From the NCBI RefSeq assembly GCF_011064615.1, contig NZ_JAALJH010000033.1:27231-91230 (forward strand): DNA of 64,000 nt. The letters are read 5' to 3'. Of this stretch, positions 8,669-18,500 are shown one piece after another (position 1 is the stretch's first letter; each line of letters starts with the position of its first letter). The DNA comes from Aquisphaera insulae (GTDB taxonomy: Bacteria > Planctomycetota > Planctomycetia > Isosphaerales > Isosphaeraceae). The notes under the pieces are model-generated. The model saw only the letters and a list, made by a program, of their open reading frames with translations. It made no database searches and was not told the origin of the DNA. Both the position numbers and the translations under genes were made by a program.

Positions 8669-9613
8669 TCAGTGGCGGCCGTGCTTCCGGGGCTGGAACT
8701 CCTTCATGGAGCCCTGGCCCGAGGCGGCCAGGCCGGCGACCTCCGCGGCCTTGCAGTAGATCGCGCCCAGGATCTCCTCATCGGTCGCGGCCTTCGTGTT
8801 CCGCATGGTCCTGACGCCGGCCTCGTTGAGGAGGAGCGGGACCTCGCCGCGGAGGTTGCCGCCGCGGGGGATGTCGAACCGCAGCCACGGCTCGTTGCCC
8901 CGGACGAAGGGCGTGATCCGGATGGCCGCGACGGTGTCCGCCTTGACCCCGCGCGACGCCAGGTACTCCCTCGCCGCCCGGGCCGGATCGTCGGCCGGCG
9001 CCGGCGAGTCGTGCGTCGAGGGGGTGTCCGCGTCGCCGCCGATCGCACCCGCCCCCGCCCCCGCCCGTCCCTCGGCCCATTGGCGCTCTTGCCAGTCGGC
9101 CGGGGCGGCCACCGTCGCGTGATCGATCTCGCCGGAGGCGTCCGCCAGGATCGCCGCCACGACCGGCCGGATCTCCCGGTCCAGGTTCTGGATCGCCTCG
9201 GACAACCTTCGCCTGTCCCCCTCGATCTTGTCCTCCAGGACACTCGGCGGGATCCGGATGTAGCTGAATGGCTGGCTGAAATCGCCGTTTGCCTGGATGT
9301 TCAGCCTCTTCCCCGCCGCGATCTCCGGCCCGAGCAGGTCCGCGATCGTCGGATTCGCGGGATCGAACGGCGCGCCCGGCCCGCGCGTCCTCCGGTGCCC
9401 CAGCGGGAAGGCGATGTGGATCATGGGCAGGCCGCCGGCCTCGTCGTCCGCCGCGACCAGGCGGATGCCCAGGACGTGCGGGTCCTGCCGGGCGAGCCAG
9501 AGCGCCAGCCTGAACAAGGGCCGTTCCGACTCGCCGCGAGCGGCCGGCGCTCCCTGGCTCATCCTGAGGAATGGGCCATAGCCGGGGTTGTCCATCTTGG
9601 AATTCAACACCAT
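8669..9613 (-). CDS. Hypothetical protein with acidic Ala/Gly-rich linker
   Basis: A protein of about 314 residues that I do not recognise. Two parts can be seen. The N-terminal half (about 1-180) is globular with predicted strands and helices (FRLALWLARQDPHVLGIRLVAAD, then SYIRIPPSVLEDKIEGDRR). The C-terminal part contains PWLRFDIPRGGNLRGEVPLLLNE. An Ala/Gly/Asp-rich linker joins them (AGAGAGAIGGDADTPS). No signal peptide, membrane segment or catalytic motif is evident, so it is probably cytoplasmic. The start is uncertain: ATG 9613 is used here; GTG 9676 and ATG 9595 are alternatives. The next gene leftward on this strand is ppk2. Confidence 0.6.
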   Translation of the reverse strand: MVLNSKMDNPGYGPFLRMSQGAPAARGESERPLFRLALWLARQDPHVLGIRLVAADDEAGGLPMIHIAFPLGHRRTRGPGAPFDPANPTIADLLGPEIAAGKRLNIQANGDFSQPFSYIRIPPSVLEDKIEGDRRRLSEAIQNLDREIRPVVAAILADASGEIDHATVAAPADWQERQWAEGRAGAGAGAIGGDADTPSTHDSPAPADDPARAAREYLASRGVKADTVAAIRITPFVRGNEPWLRFDIPRGGNLRGEVPLLLNEAGVRTMRNTKAATDEEILGAIYCKAAEVAGLAASGQGSMKEFQPRKHGRH

Positions 9614-9695
9614 GGAGCCCCGTACGGCCTCACGTCGAGAGGGTTGGCGTTCTGAGATCGGCGGTTCGATGATCACCCACGGCTCCTGCCGGGCG

Positions 9696-10988
9696 TCAGT
9701 TCTTCCTGGGCGGGGTGGGGATGTCCTTGAGGATTCGGGTGATCTGCTGCCGCGTGAGCTTGTACTCGCTGTAGTCCTTCACGAGCTTGGTGAGGAGATC
9801 CCGCTCCGCCTCGCGCCTGTACTCGCTGGCGTGGTTGGTCGACATCCCCTTCATGGCATGGCGGATGTTCCGCATGCCCGAATCGTATTCCCGCCGGATG
9901 GCCGTCCGGATGGAACTGTCGGACTCCGGGTTGAACGGCTCCTTGGGAGGAGGGGGGACGATCACCTGCGTCTCGACCCGGGGCCTGGTATCGAGGACGG
10001 TATTGGTCGGCTTCAGGAAGGTCCATGGGATGCGGAACTTGAACGCCTGGGAACCGATCGGCAGGTCCAGCTCGAGCTCATTGTCGGGGGAGTTCATCGC
10101 CGCGCTCTCCTTGACGATCTTCGGCTTGTCGAAGACGATCAGGTCGGTCGCGGACGTGTTCGGGTCGATGGGCCCCCCGCCGTAGCGTCCCGGCGGGCTG
10201 TCGTCGGCTCGCAACGAGATCCGGTTGAACCGGTAGCCGAGCTTGTTGCGGAGGATCGCCCCCGGCTTGTCGGTCCACCCGTTATACGCGAAGGGCGTCC
10301 CCCCCTCGTTCATCACCTGCACCGTCAGCGCCAGGCACTCGATGGCCTTCCCGGACGGGAGGTTCAGCGACCCGATCATCGCCTCCGCCACCCCGACGCG
10401 CAGCTTGCCGATCATGACCGTGCCGGGGGCCAGCGTCCTGACGTTCGCCGGGTCCTCCTGGGGCGGGACATCGGCGACCGGGGGGGCCGTCTTCTTCGAT
10501 TTCTCGGCCTTGGCCACCGCGTCAGGGTCGAGCTTCTTGCCGCGAGCGGGAGCTGCTTTCACGATCGTGTTGTCCAGCTCCACGACCTTGTCGCAGTACC
10601 AACTGCCGAATCCATAGCCCATGAGCGCCAGGCAGCTAACCCCCATGGTCGCGAAGATGCTGCGCGAGTGCCCGAACGGCTCCTTGTACCTGGCCCTGGA
10701 TTCGTAAGGGAGCTGCTCCATCGACCGCCTCATGAAGCCGCCGGACGGAGCGGGCGACATCGCCGGCGGCAGCGGCCGGGGGGAGGCTTCCGCGATGTCC
10801 ACGACCGGGAACCTCGGCGTGACCGGGATGATCTCCTCGAGGATCTGATGATCGCCCGAGAGAGAAGGCGCGATCCGGAAGTTGTTCTCGCAACCGGGGC
10901 ACCGCACGAGCGCCCCGGGCGTGATGATCTTCTTCGTCCGGATGTCCTTCTTGCAGTGCGGGCAGCAGAGGCAAGTGACGAGCGCCAT
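9696..10988 (-). CDS. Zinc-ribbon membrane protein of unknown function
   Basis: About 430 residues. The N-terminus holds a zinc ribbon (CPHC near residue 8 and CPGC near residue 30), like the MJ0042-type finger common in planctomycetes. A Pro-rich cytoplasmic linker, one membrane segment (SIFATMGVSCLALMGYGFG) and a large C-terminal region follow. That region contains a beta-sandwich-like stretch (LRVGVAEAMIGSLN to FKFRIPWTFLKPT) and ends in a basic helical tail. ATG 10988 is preferred because AAGG lies at normal distance upstream; ATG 10997 has no spacing. The role is unknown; topology suggests a cytoplasmic finger with an exported domain. No enzyme motif is visible. Confidence 0.75.
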   Translation of the reverse strand: MALVTCLCCPHCKKDIRTKKIITPGALVRCPGCENNFRIAPSLSGDHQILEEIIPVTPRFPVVDIAEASPRPLPPAMSPAPSGGFMRRSMEQLPYESRARYKEPFGHSRSIFATMGVSCLALMGYGFGSWYCDKVVELDNTIVKAAPARGKKLDPDAVAKAEKSKKTAPPVADVPPQEDPANVRTLAPGTVMIGKLRVGVAEAMIGSLNLPSGKAIECLALTVQVMNEGGTPFAYNGWTDKPGAILRNKLGYRFNRISLRADDSPPGRYGGGPIDPNTSATDLIVFDKPKIVKESAAMNSPDNELELDLPIGSQAFKFRIPWTFLKPTNTVLDTRPRVETQVIVPPPPKEPFNPESDSSIRTAIRREYDSGMRNIRHAMKGMSTNHASEYRREAERDLLTKLVKDYSEYKLTRQQITRILKDIPTPPRKN

Positions 10989-11179
10989 TGAACGCATCCT
11001 TATGCCGGTAACCCATCGACCCTCTTGACGACTTGAGTCTGCGTAAGTTCGGTCCAGGGGGGAGAGATCTCGGCCGCAAGAGCCATGCTCCATGCAGCGG
11101 CATCGCGGGTAATCGCCGAGGACGAGTTGGCGACCGGATGTCCCGGCACCTTGCCCGACCGGCGCAGCCGTCGGTCGGA

Positions 11180-11911
11180 TCAAGCCAGCCGGCCACCAAG
11201 TGCTCGCCAGCCGGCCAATCCCAGGATTCCGATCGCCACCAAGGCGAACGACGGCGGCTCGGGTATCGCATGCCCGGTCAGTGTGAAGGTTCGATCGAGC
11301 TCCCTCGTGAAGGTCGCGTCATAAGCGCTTGAATACTGGTACGACACCCCGTTGCCCCCGGTGCCGGAAAGCCAAAGCCAGCCGTCGCTGGTTGACGTGC
11401 CCAGGGAGTAGATCGCCAGGTAGTACGTCTGATTCGCCTCGAGCGAGAAGCCCGTCGTCAGATCGACGGACTCGTTGTAGTAGTTGACCTTGTTGGAACC
11501 CCAATAGGTGGTCCCGCCGAGGGTGGTGGTGACGGCGCTCGCGTCCACGAACTGAGATGCCACGAGGTCGTAGGGGAAGGACGCGGTCCCGCCGCTCTTG
11601 TAGATGCCCAGATACCAGGAGTATGTGTTCGGTGTGCCATCGATGATGTCCCCCGTCGAGGGATCCGGCCGGAGGTACATCCCTTGCCAGGAGATCCCGG
11701 TCACGACCGAGTCGGTCGACAGGCGGATGTCATCAAGCGTCATCCAGGAATCGCCGGCCGGTGCCAGGCTCGATCCCCAGACGTAGTAGTATCCGTCCTG
11801 TACCGTTGGCGGGCGCTCAAGGAGGATATCGGCCTTCACCAGTCGGGAAGGCGCAAACAGAGTCAGCAAGCACCCGATCACTAGCGGTCGCACACGGCAA
11901 GGCAACTTCAT
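11180..11911 (-). CDS. Exported PEP-CTERM sorting-domain protein
   Basis: A 243-residue exported protein. It has an N-terminal signal peptide (basic start, then PLVIGCLLTLFAPS). The body is beta-rich and full of Ser/Thr/Gly/Tyr, resembling a jelly-roll module (DGYYYVWGSSLAPAGDSW; NQTYYLAIYSLGTS). The C-terminus ends with the PEP-CTERM tripartite signal: IPEPPS, a hydrophobic stretch (FALVAIGILGLAGW) and a basic tail (RALGGR). Exosortase would cleave this and move the protein to the outer surface or matrix. No exosortase gene lies in this window. ATG 11911 is preferred over 11926 because it leaves a standard signal peptide. Function is unknown. Confidence 0.88.
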   Translation of the reverse strand: MKLPCRVRPLVIGCLLTLFAPSRLVKADILLERPPTVQDGYYYVWGSSLAPAGDSWMTLDDIRLSTDSVVTGISWQGMYLRPDPSTGDIIDGTPNTYSWYLGIYKSGGTASFPYDLVASQFVDASAVTTTLGGTTYWGSNKVNYYNESVDLTTGFSLEANQTYYLAIYSLGTSTSDGWLWLSGTGGNGVSYQYSSAYDATFTRELDRTFTLTGHAIPEPPSFALVAIGILGLAGWRALGGRLA

Positions 11912-12213
11912 GAACGGCTCCAGCATGAGTTAAGGAACACCATCGCCCGACATCATGGCTGATGATCTCTGCCGCGCAACGACGATGACGTCACCATTCC
12001 GAGGGACATCAGGAGAACATGCCGGCATACCCGAGGCTCGATTCACGCCGTTTCTTGACAGTTCACCGTCACTGGACTAGGCTGTGTGCCATCATCTTGG
12101 CTTGCTGTGAGCACCTCACAGATCATTCGCCACATGGTCTACCGAATCCCTGGACACGTCCGGCCCATTTTCCGATCCGTTCCGACCAGATCACGCTGAA
12201 CGGGGGCGACAGG

Positions 12214-12837
12214 ATGGAACGCGCCGATCTGAGCGACACCCGGCCCTCGCTGCTGCTGGGGGTCAAGGACTGGGACAACCGGCATGACTGGCGGGCCTTC
12301 CAGGCGAAGTACGACCCGCTGGTCCGGGCGTGCGGCCGGGCCCAGAGGCTCCACGACGACGAGGTGGAGGAGTTCCGCCAGCAAGCCTGGATCAAGATCG
12401 CCCACCGGATGAAGGTCTTCGTCTACGATCCCAGCCAGAGCTTCCGGGGATGGGTCTGGAGGGTGGCCTGGCGGACCGGGCTCGATTTCCTCGCCAGGCG
12501 CGACGAGGAACGGTGGCTGTCGATCGACGAGCGCGATGAGGCCGCGGCGTGGCAGGCGGCCCGCGAGACGGTCGACGACGCGGCGGGGGGCACTCCGGAG
12601 CTCGACAGGCGGCGCCGGATCGCCCGCCGGATCCAGGAATCGGTCCGGCTCCGCGTCCTGCCGGAGACCTGGGAGGCGTTCTGGATCGTGGCCGTCCTGG
12701 GCCTCGACGTCGTCGAGGCAAAGCGGCGGACGGGGCTGGCCCCCGCCTCGGTCTACAAGGCCCGGCAGCGGGTGTTGAAGATGCTCCGCGACGAGGCGAG
12801 GCGCGATCCCGAGGCGTCGACCTTCGCGGAGGATTGA
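12214..12837 (+). CDS. RNA polymerase sigma factor, ECF family (planctomycete type)
   Basis: A 207-residue ECF sigma factor. Region 2 runs from about residue 10 to 95 (TRPSLLLGVKDWDN start, EFRQQAWIKIA, and the GWVWRVAWRTGLDFL helix). Region 4 lies at 140-195 (LPETWEAFWIVAVLGLDVVEAKRRTGLAPASVYKARQ). The TRPSLLLRxxD-like opening is typical of planctomycete ECF groups. The kinase gene begins 2 bp after this stop, so the two form an operon and the kinase probably controls, or answers to, this sigma factor. An upstream ATG at 12019 with a good AGGAG site would add 65 unconserved residues; I favour ATG 12214. Confidence 0.88.
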   Translation: MERADLSDTRPSLLLGVKDWDNRHDWRAFQAKYDPLVRACGRAQRLHDDEVEEFRQQAWIKIAHRMKVFVYDPSQSFRGWVWRVAWRTGLDFLARRDEERWLSIDERDEAAAWQAARETVDDAAGGTPELDRRRRIARRIQESVRLRVLPETWEAFWIVAVLGLDVVEAKRRTGLAPASVYKARQRVLKMLRDEARRDPEASTFAED

Positions 12838-12839
12838 CG

Positions 12840-15299
12840 ATGTCCCCCGAATGCCCGTCGGATGATTCGTTGCGGCGGCTCAGCGACGAGGACCATGACC
12901 CCGATCGCCTCGCCGAGCTGGACGCGCACATCGCGGCGTGCGAGTCCTGCCAGGGACGCCTGGGGCGGCTGATGTGGGAGATCTCCGGCCCCACCGGCGA
13001 TCTCGAGCCCGGGGCCCGCCCGAAGGGGGAGCTGCCCGAGATCCGCGGGTTCGAGATCCTCGACGAGCTCGGCCGAGGCGGCATGGGGGTCGTCTACCTG
13101 GCCCGCCAGCCCGACGCCGACCGGCTGGTCGCCCTGAAGATCCTCCCGGGGGGGGCGGATTCCGATAAGGCCGTGCTCAAGGCCCGGCGACGATGGCTCC
13201 GCGAGGCGCGGGCGACGGCCCGCGGGAACCATCCTCACATCGTCCAGCTCCACGACTGCAAGGAGGAAGACGGCCGCTTCTTCCTGGTGATGGAGTACGT
13301 CCCCAGCGGCAGCCTGAAGCGGCGGATGGCGGACCGACCGACCACACGCGATGCGGCCCGATTGATCGAGGTCATCGCGCGAGCGGTCGGGCACCTGCAC
13401 GCGCTCGACCAGCTCCACCTCGATCTCAAGCCCTCGAATATCCTCCTCGACGGCCCCGCCGAGGGCGGCTGGCGGGACGTGGTCCCGAAGGTGGCGGACT
13501 TCGGCCTGTCGCTCACGCTCGAGGCGCTCGCCGATCCGGACCTCAGCCAGCAGGCCCCCCGCGGCACTCCCGCCTACATGGCCCCGGAGCAGGCGGCCGG
13601 CGACGTCAAGGCGCTCGGCCCCGCGACCGACGTCTGGGCGCTGGGCGTCATCCTCTACGAGCTCCTGACCGGCCGGAATCCCTTCGAGGCCGAGACTCAC
13701 CTCGGAACATTGGACCGCGTCCGGCTGCAGACGCCTGCCTCCGTCCGGACGCTCAACCCGAATATCTCTCGCGACCTGGAGACGATCGCGATGAAGTGCC
13801 TGGAGAAGGCGCCGGGCCGCCGCTACGCCACGGCCTCCGCGCTGGCCGACGACCTCCGCCGCTGGCTCGACGGCCTCTCCATCCAGGCCCGCCCCGTCAC
13901 GACGATCGAGCGGGCCTGGCGGACGCTGCGGCGGCCGGTGCCTTCCGGGTATCTCGCGGCGGCAGGGATCGCATTGACTGCGCTGATCGCGGCGATGCTC
14001 ATCCTCCTCCCTCGAAACGAGTCGCCGGAACCGAGAGGGCACCCATCAGAGTCAAGCCACATCGAGACCACAACGCACCTGGTCCTCACCATGGAAGCGT
14101 CCCTGCTCAACGACCTCACGGAGTTGAACGGCCGCTGGACGAAAGGGATGGAGAATCAACTGAACGTATTGCGGCCGCAGGTCTCCTTGATGAGAGCCGC
14201 CGGGCAGTGCGACGAGACCATCCTGGGTCGCCTGGCGGGAATCGAAGGAAACCTCGAGGACTTGCTGCAATCCAGAGGCCGGATCGATGAGGCGAGGGAC
14301 CTGAACCGGGAGTGTATTGATCTCCTCCGCGAGAATATCCGGAGGCGCCCCGAATCCGAGGGTCTCAGATTCGCCATGGTCGATGCCCTGTTGAGAGCGG
14401 GCCGCGAGGAGCTGAAAGTCGGCTGCCTGGACGAGGTGATGGATTGTCTCGACCAGGCCGCTACGGAAGCCTGGGCACTTTCCGAAATGCCTCATCGTCA
14501 GAGTCGTTTCGCCGTGGAGATTTCCGATCATTGCACGCGGATCAGGGAAAGAGCGATGGCCGCGGCGGACGAGACACTCGTGGGGCGGACGAGGTCGCTC
14601 CAGGCTCGACTCGGCGGTCTCCTCGAAGGCGTCCCAAAGAACCGTCCGGACCGTATTCTCTTCACCGCCTGCCTCCTCGCCGATCGGGAAGAGGAGTGGG
14701 CCGGGGCCAATGGGATTCTCGATGCGATCCCACCGATGGGTGCGTCGGAGCAGCCCCGGGAAATGTGGTATCTGGAATCCGTTGACAACGGGATCGCGGC
14801 GTGGTTCCTCCGGGAAGCCCGAGCCTCGACTGCCCTTGCCGACGCCCAGCGAGTCGAGGCCAGTGCGATTCAACAAGAAGCAGATCGTGTCACAAGCGAT
14901 CTCTTCCGAATGTTGAAATCGCTGCCAGTTACCGATCGGAGCGGGAAGGGGGCGTTGGATCGGTTGAGCGGGGTACTGGTCTCGGAGGCAGCAATCCGTC
15001 GCAAGGACTTGCAACTCGACCGGGAAGAGAATGCCGTCGACCTCCACATGGCCATCGCGGAGCGACTCGTGCGGGAACGCCCCGATTGGGCCTACGCCTA
15101 CCAATTCCTCAGCGAGGCCCATAGCCAGGTTTACAAGCATAAGTGGAGACTCCACCGCTCTCGGGAGGAGCTGATCAAGTCCTTGAACGCCTCAGTCGAG
15201 GCACTCCGACAGGCCCGCAGGATCGAGCCGGAAGACACGGAGTTGAAGACACTCTTTCAGGAGAAGGAGACGCGGCTCGCTGCGCTCATCAAGGGCTGA
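12840..15299 (+). CDS. Membrane Ser/Thr protein kinase, non-RD, with TPR-like C-terminus
   Basis: An 819-residue kinase. Residues 20-45 resemble a zinc-binding anti-sigma finger (AHIAACESCQGRL). The kinase domain spans about 70-345: glycine loop ELGRGGMGVVYLA, K100, catalytic loop HLDLKPSN (193-200) and DFG at 220-222, with GTPAYMAPEQ near 245. The usual HRD arginine is Leu, making this a non-RD kinase that may not need activation-loop phosphorylation. One membrane segment follows near 370-391 (YLAAAGIALTALIAAMLILL). The remaining 430 residues are helical and TPR-like, probably outside the cytoplasm. Coupled to the sigma gene 2 bp upstream, it is a likely signal input for that sigma factor. 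Confidence 0.9.
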   Translation: MSPECPSDDSLRRLSDEDHDPDRLAELDAHIAACESCQGRLGRLMWEISGPTGDLEPGARPKGELPEIRGFEILDELGRGGMGVVYLARQPDADRLVALKILPGGADSDKAVLKARRRWLREARATARGNHPHIVQLHDCKEEDGRFFLVMEYVPSGSLKRRMADRPTTRDAARLIEVIARAVGHLHALDQLHLDLKPSNILLDGPAEGGWRDVVPKVADFGLSLTLEALADPDLSQQAPRGTPAYMAPEQAAGDVKALGPATDVWALGVILYELLTGRNPFEAETHLGTLDRVRLQTPASVRTLNPNISRDLETIAMKCLEKAPGRRYATASALADDLRRWLDGLSIQARPVTTIERAWRTLRRPVPSGYLAAAGIALTALIAAMLILLPRNESPEPRGHPSESSHIETTTHLVLTMEASLLNDLTELNGRWTKGMENQLNVLRPQVSLMRAAGQCDETILGRLAGIEGNLEDLLQSRGRIDEARDLNRECIDLLRENIRRRPESEGLRFAMVDALLRAGREELKVGCLDEVMDCLDQAATEAWALSEMPHRQSRFAVEISDHCTRIRERAMAAADETLVGRTRSLQARLGGLLEGVPKNRPDRILFTACLLADREEEWAGANGILDAIPPMGASEQPREMWYLESVDNGIAAWFLREARASTALADAQRVEASAIQQEADRVTSDLFRMLKSLPVTDRSGKGALDRLSGVLVSEAAIRRKDLQLDREENAVDLHMAIAERLVRERPDWAYAYQFLSEAHSQVYKHKWRLHRSREELIKSLNASVEALRQARRIEPEDTELKTLFQEKETRLAALIKG

Positions 15300-15584
15300 G
15301 GCCCCGCGATTCTCTCCCCGACGCCGGGTCGGGGACTGTCCCATAGCGCCGAGGGACGGAGGGAAACTGGGACTGGCTCCGAGCCATCGAGGTGCCTGTC
15401 CCCCTTCCCCAGCCTCGGCGCCACAGTTGGCCGGTGCATTCGGGCCAGACTCTCAGTTCTCATCCCGCCATTTCGCGTTCTAGGTTTGGGGAAACCATGT
15501 CGCACCCCGCATGGATGCCTCCGTGCCGGGCTGCGCGCTCCATGACGAGCGCCCGCCGTTTCCTCACCGCCAGGATGCACCGCG
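15300..15584. other. Intergenic region with short hairpins
   Basis: A gap of 285 bp between the kinase and the giant surface-protein gene. The stretch 15325-15420 contains short self-complementary pieces (GGGGACTGTCCC and GGCTCCGAGCC). It resembles GGGACAG/CTGTCCC-type extragenic repeats. It may end the kinase transcript. No open frame here looks coding. Confidence 0.4.
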
Positions 15585-18500
15585 ATGATCCATCCCCGCC
15601 GCACTCCCCGAAGCGTCCGGAAATCGAACCGTCGCGCGATCCCGATGGCCGATCAGGCCCGGCTCGAGCCGCGGATGATGCCCGCGGTGATCACCCCGTT
15701 CGCCGTCCGGTTCTCGACGAATGCCAACGGCGACATCGTCTTCGCGGCGAACACGCTGATGACGGCGCCGGGGAATGGCTCGGCCTCGGTCAACGCGCGG
15801 AACGGGACGGGGTCCTCGGTCAACAACAACGACTTCTCCCAGGTGTTCGTGGACGTCGACTCCGACGGATCGACGTTCAACTCCAGCACGGCCAACCTCT
15901 CGCTGCCGGCCGGCGGCTCGGTCCTCTTCGCGGGGCTCTACTGGGGGGCTGAATCGTCCTCGTCGAGCCGCAGCAAGGTCCTGTTCAAGGCCCCTGGAGC
16001 CTCCGGGTACTCGACGGTGACCGGCACGGTGATCGGCTCGACCTCGGACGGGGATTACCAGGGGTTCGCCGACGTCACCGCCACCGTCCGCGCCGCCGGG
16101 TCCGGGACGTATGGGGTGGCCAACGTCCAGGCGACCACGGGGAGCGACCAGGAGGCCGGTTGGTCGCTCGTGGTCGTCTACGGCGACCCCTCGGCCACGC
16201 CGCGCAACCTCACCGTCTTCGACGGGTTCGCCGTCGTCGACTCGAGGACTCCCAACGTCACCATCCCGATCAGCGGCTTCAAGGCGCCCCTCACCGGCAC
16301 CGTCAACGCGAGCCTCGGGTTCGTCAGCTACGAGGGGGACCTTGGTTTCACGGGCGACGCCGTCAAGTTCAACGGCACGACCCTTTCGGACGCCCAGAAC
16401 CCGGCCGACAACTTCTTCAACAGCACCATCAGCAACCGCGGCACCCTGGTGACGGCAAAGAACCCCAACTACGTCAACCAGATGGGGATGGACGCCGACA
16501 TCATCACCAAGTCCGGCCTTATCGCCAACGGTGCAACCTCGGCGTCGATCGCCTTGACCACCGGCGGCGAGACGTACTATCCGGGCGTCGTCACCACGGC
16601 CATCGACCTGTACGCTCCCATCATCAACGTGGCCAAGTCGGTCGTGGACCTGAACGGCGGCGGCGTGGAACCGGGCGACGTCCTCGAGTACACCGACACC
16701 ATCAGCCTCACCGCGGGCGAGGCCGCGACCCAGTTCGTCTACACCAATCCAATCCCCTCGAACACGACCTTCCAGGCGGGCTCGCTCTCGATCGGCGGTA
16801 CGTCCAAGACCGACGCCACCGGGGACGACCAGGCGGACTACCAGGCCGCGCTCAGCCAGATCGTCTACCGCCTGGGGACCGGGGCGACTTCGTCGGCCGG
16901 CGGCACGCTTGCGGTCGGGCAGTCGGTGACGGTCAAGTACCGGGTCGTCGTCAACGGCACCGCCCTGAACGGCGACGTGGTGGATTCCCAGGGCTCGGCC
17001 TCATTCGTCGGCCAGTCCACCGGGGCCAGCCTCACGGCCACCAGCAATGACGTCCAGAAAGTCGTCGCTCGCGAGGAAGACCTCGCGCTGACGCAGACCG
17101 TGGACGATCCCAACCCCCAGGTCGGCCAGACGATCCAGATCAGGCTTTCGATCGTCAACTCGGAGGACGTCTTCGTCTCCGGAATCACGGTCAACGACCT
17201 GCTGCCGGCCGGCCTGACCTACGTCTCCTCGAGCCCCGCGGCGGGGACGACGTACGATCCGACGACCGGCGTCTGGAACGTCGGCGGCGTGGATGGCCTT
17301 TCGCCGGTGACCCTGACCATCTACGCGAAGGTCGTCGGGACTTCCGCCCTGACGAACACGGCCTCGATCACCGCCTCCGGCGCCCCCGACTCCGACACCG
17401 CGAACAACACCGCCGCCGTGACGATCACGCCGCAGGTGGCCGACCTGTCGCTGGCGAAATCGGTGACCGTCGCGAAGCCGAACGTCGGCGACACGGTCAC
17501 GTTCACGACGACCGTGACGAACCTCGGGCCGACGGCGGCCGCGAACGTGACCATCCAGGACGCCCTGCCGGCCGGCTTCACCTTCGTGAACGCCTCCGGC
17601 GGTTCTTACGACGCGGGGACGTGGAGCCTCTCCTCGGTCCCTGTCGGGACGACCACGCTGACGATCAAGGCCGTGGTGGCCAGCCCGTCGGCCTCGACCA
17701 TGACGGCGAAGGTCCTGTCCAGCTCGACATACGACCCGACGTCGTCGAACAACACCGCGACGGTCTCGGTCACGCCGCAGCAGGTGGACGTCGCGATCAC
17801 CAAGGCGGTCAACATCGCGCGGCCGAACGTCGGCGGGACGGTCGTGCTGACGACCCGGGTCAGGAACCTCGGGCCCGACGCGGCGTCCGGGATCGTCGTC
17901 CTCTCGCCGGTCGGCGCGGGGCTGTCGATCGCCGCCGTCTCCGCGCCTGCGGGGACCGCATACAACCAGGCGACGGGCCTCTGGACGGTCGGCTCGCTGG
18001 CCGCCTCCGGCGAGCTCGTCCTGGCCATCACGGCGACGGTCTCGTCGCCCGACCTGATCACCAGCTCGGCCTCGCTCTCGTACGTGGACCAGTACGACAC
18101 CGCATCGGCCGACGACACGTCGTCCGTCACGGTCACGCCGCAGTCGGCCGACCTCGCGCCGACGATCGCCATCAGCTCCTCCTCGCCGGTGGCCGGGCAG
18201 GACGTGACCCTGACCGTCCAGGTCACGAACACGGGCCCTGACGCCGCCACCAACGTCAGGATCGCGGAGGCCCTGCCGGCCAGCTTCCAGTACGTCTCTT
18301 CCTCGGCCGACGCCGGGACGTACAGCTCGGCGACCAACGTTTGGAGCCTCGCCTCGATCCCCTCCGGCCAGACGCGGACGCTGACGATCGTCGCCAAGGT
18401 CCTATTCGCCGGGTCGGCGACGAGCGTGGCCTCGGTCTCGGCCTCGGACCAGTACGACCCGAATGCAGGGAACAACTCCGCGTCCGTCACCAGCTCCGCC

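Noticed and set aside
12019..12213. Alternative start of the ECF sigma factor with a good AGGAG site
   Set aside because: The extra 65 residues do not resemble sigma N-termini, and the family's TRPSLLL opening begins near 12214. Kept only as a note.
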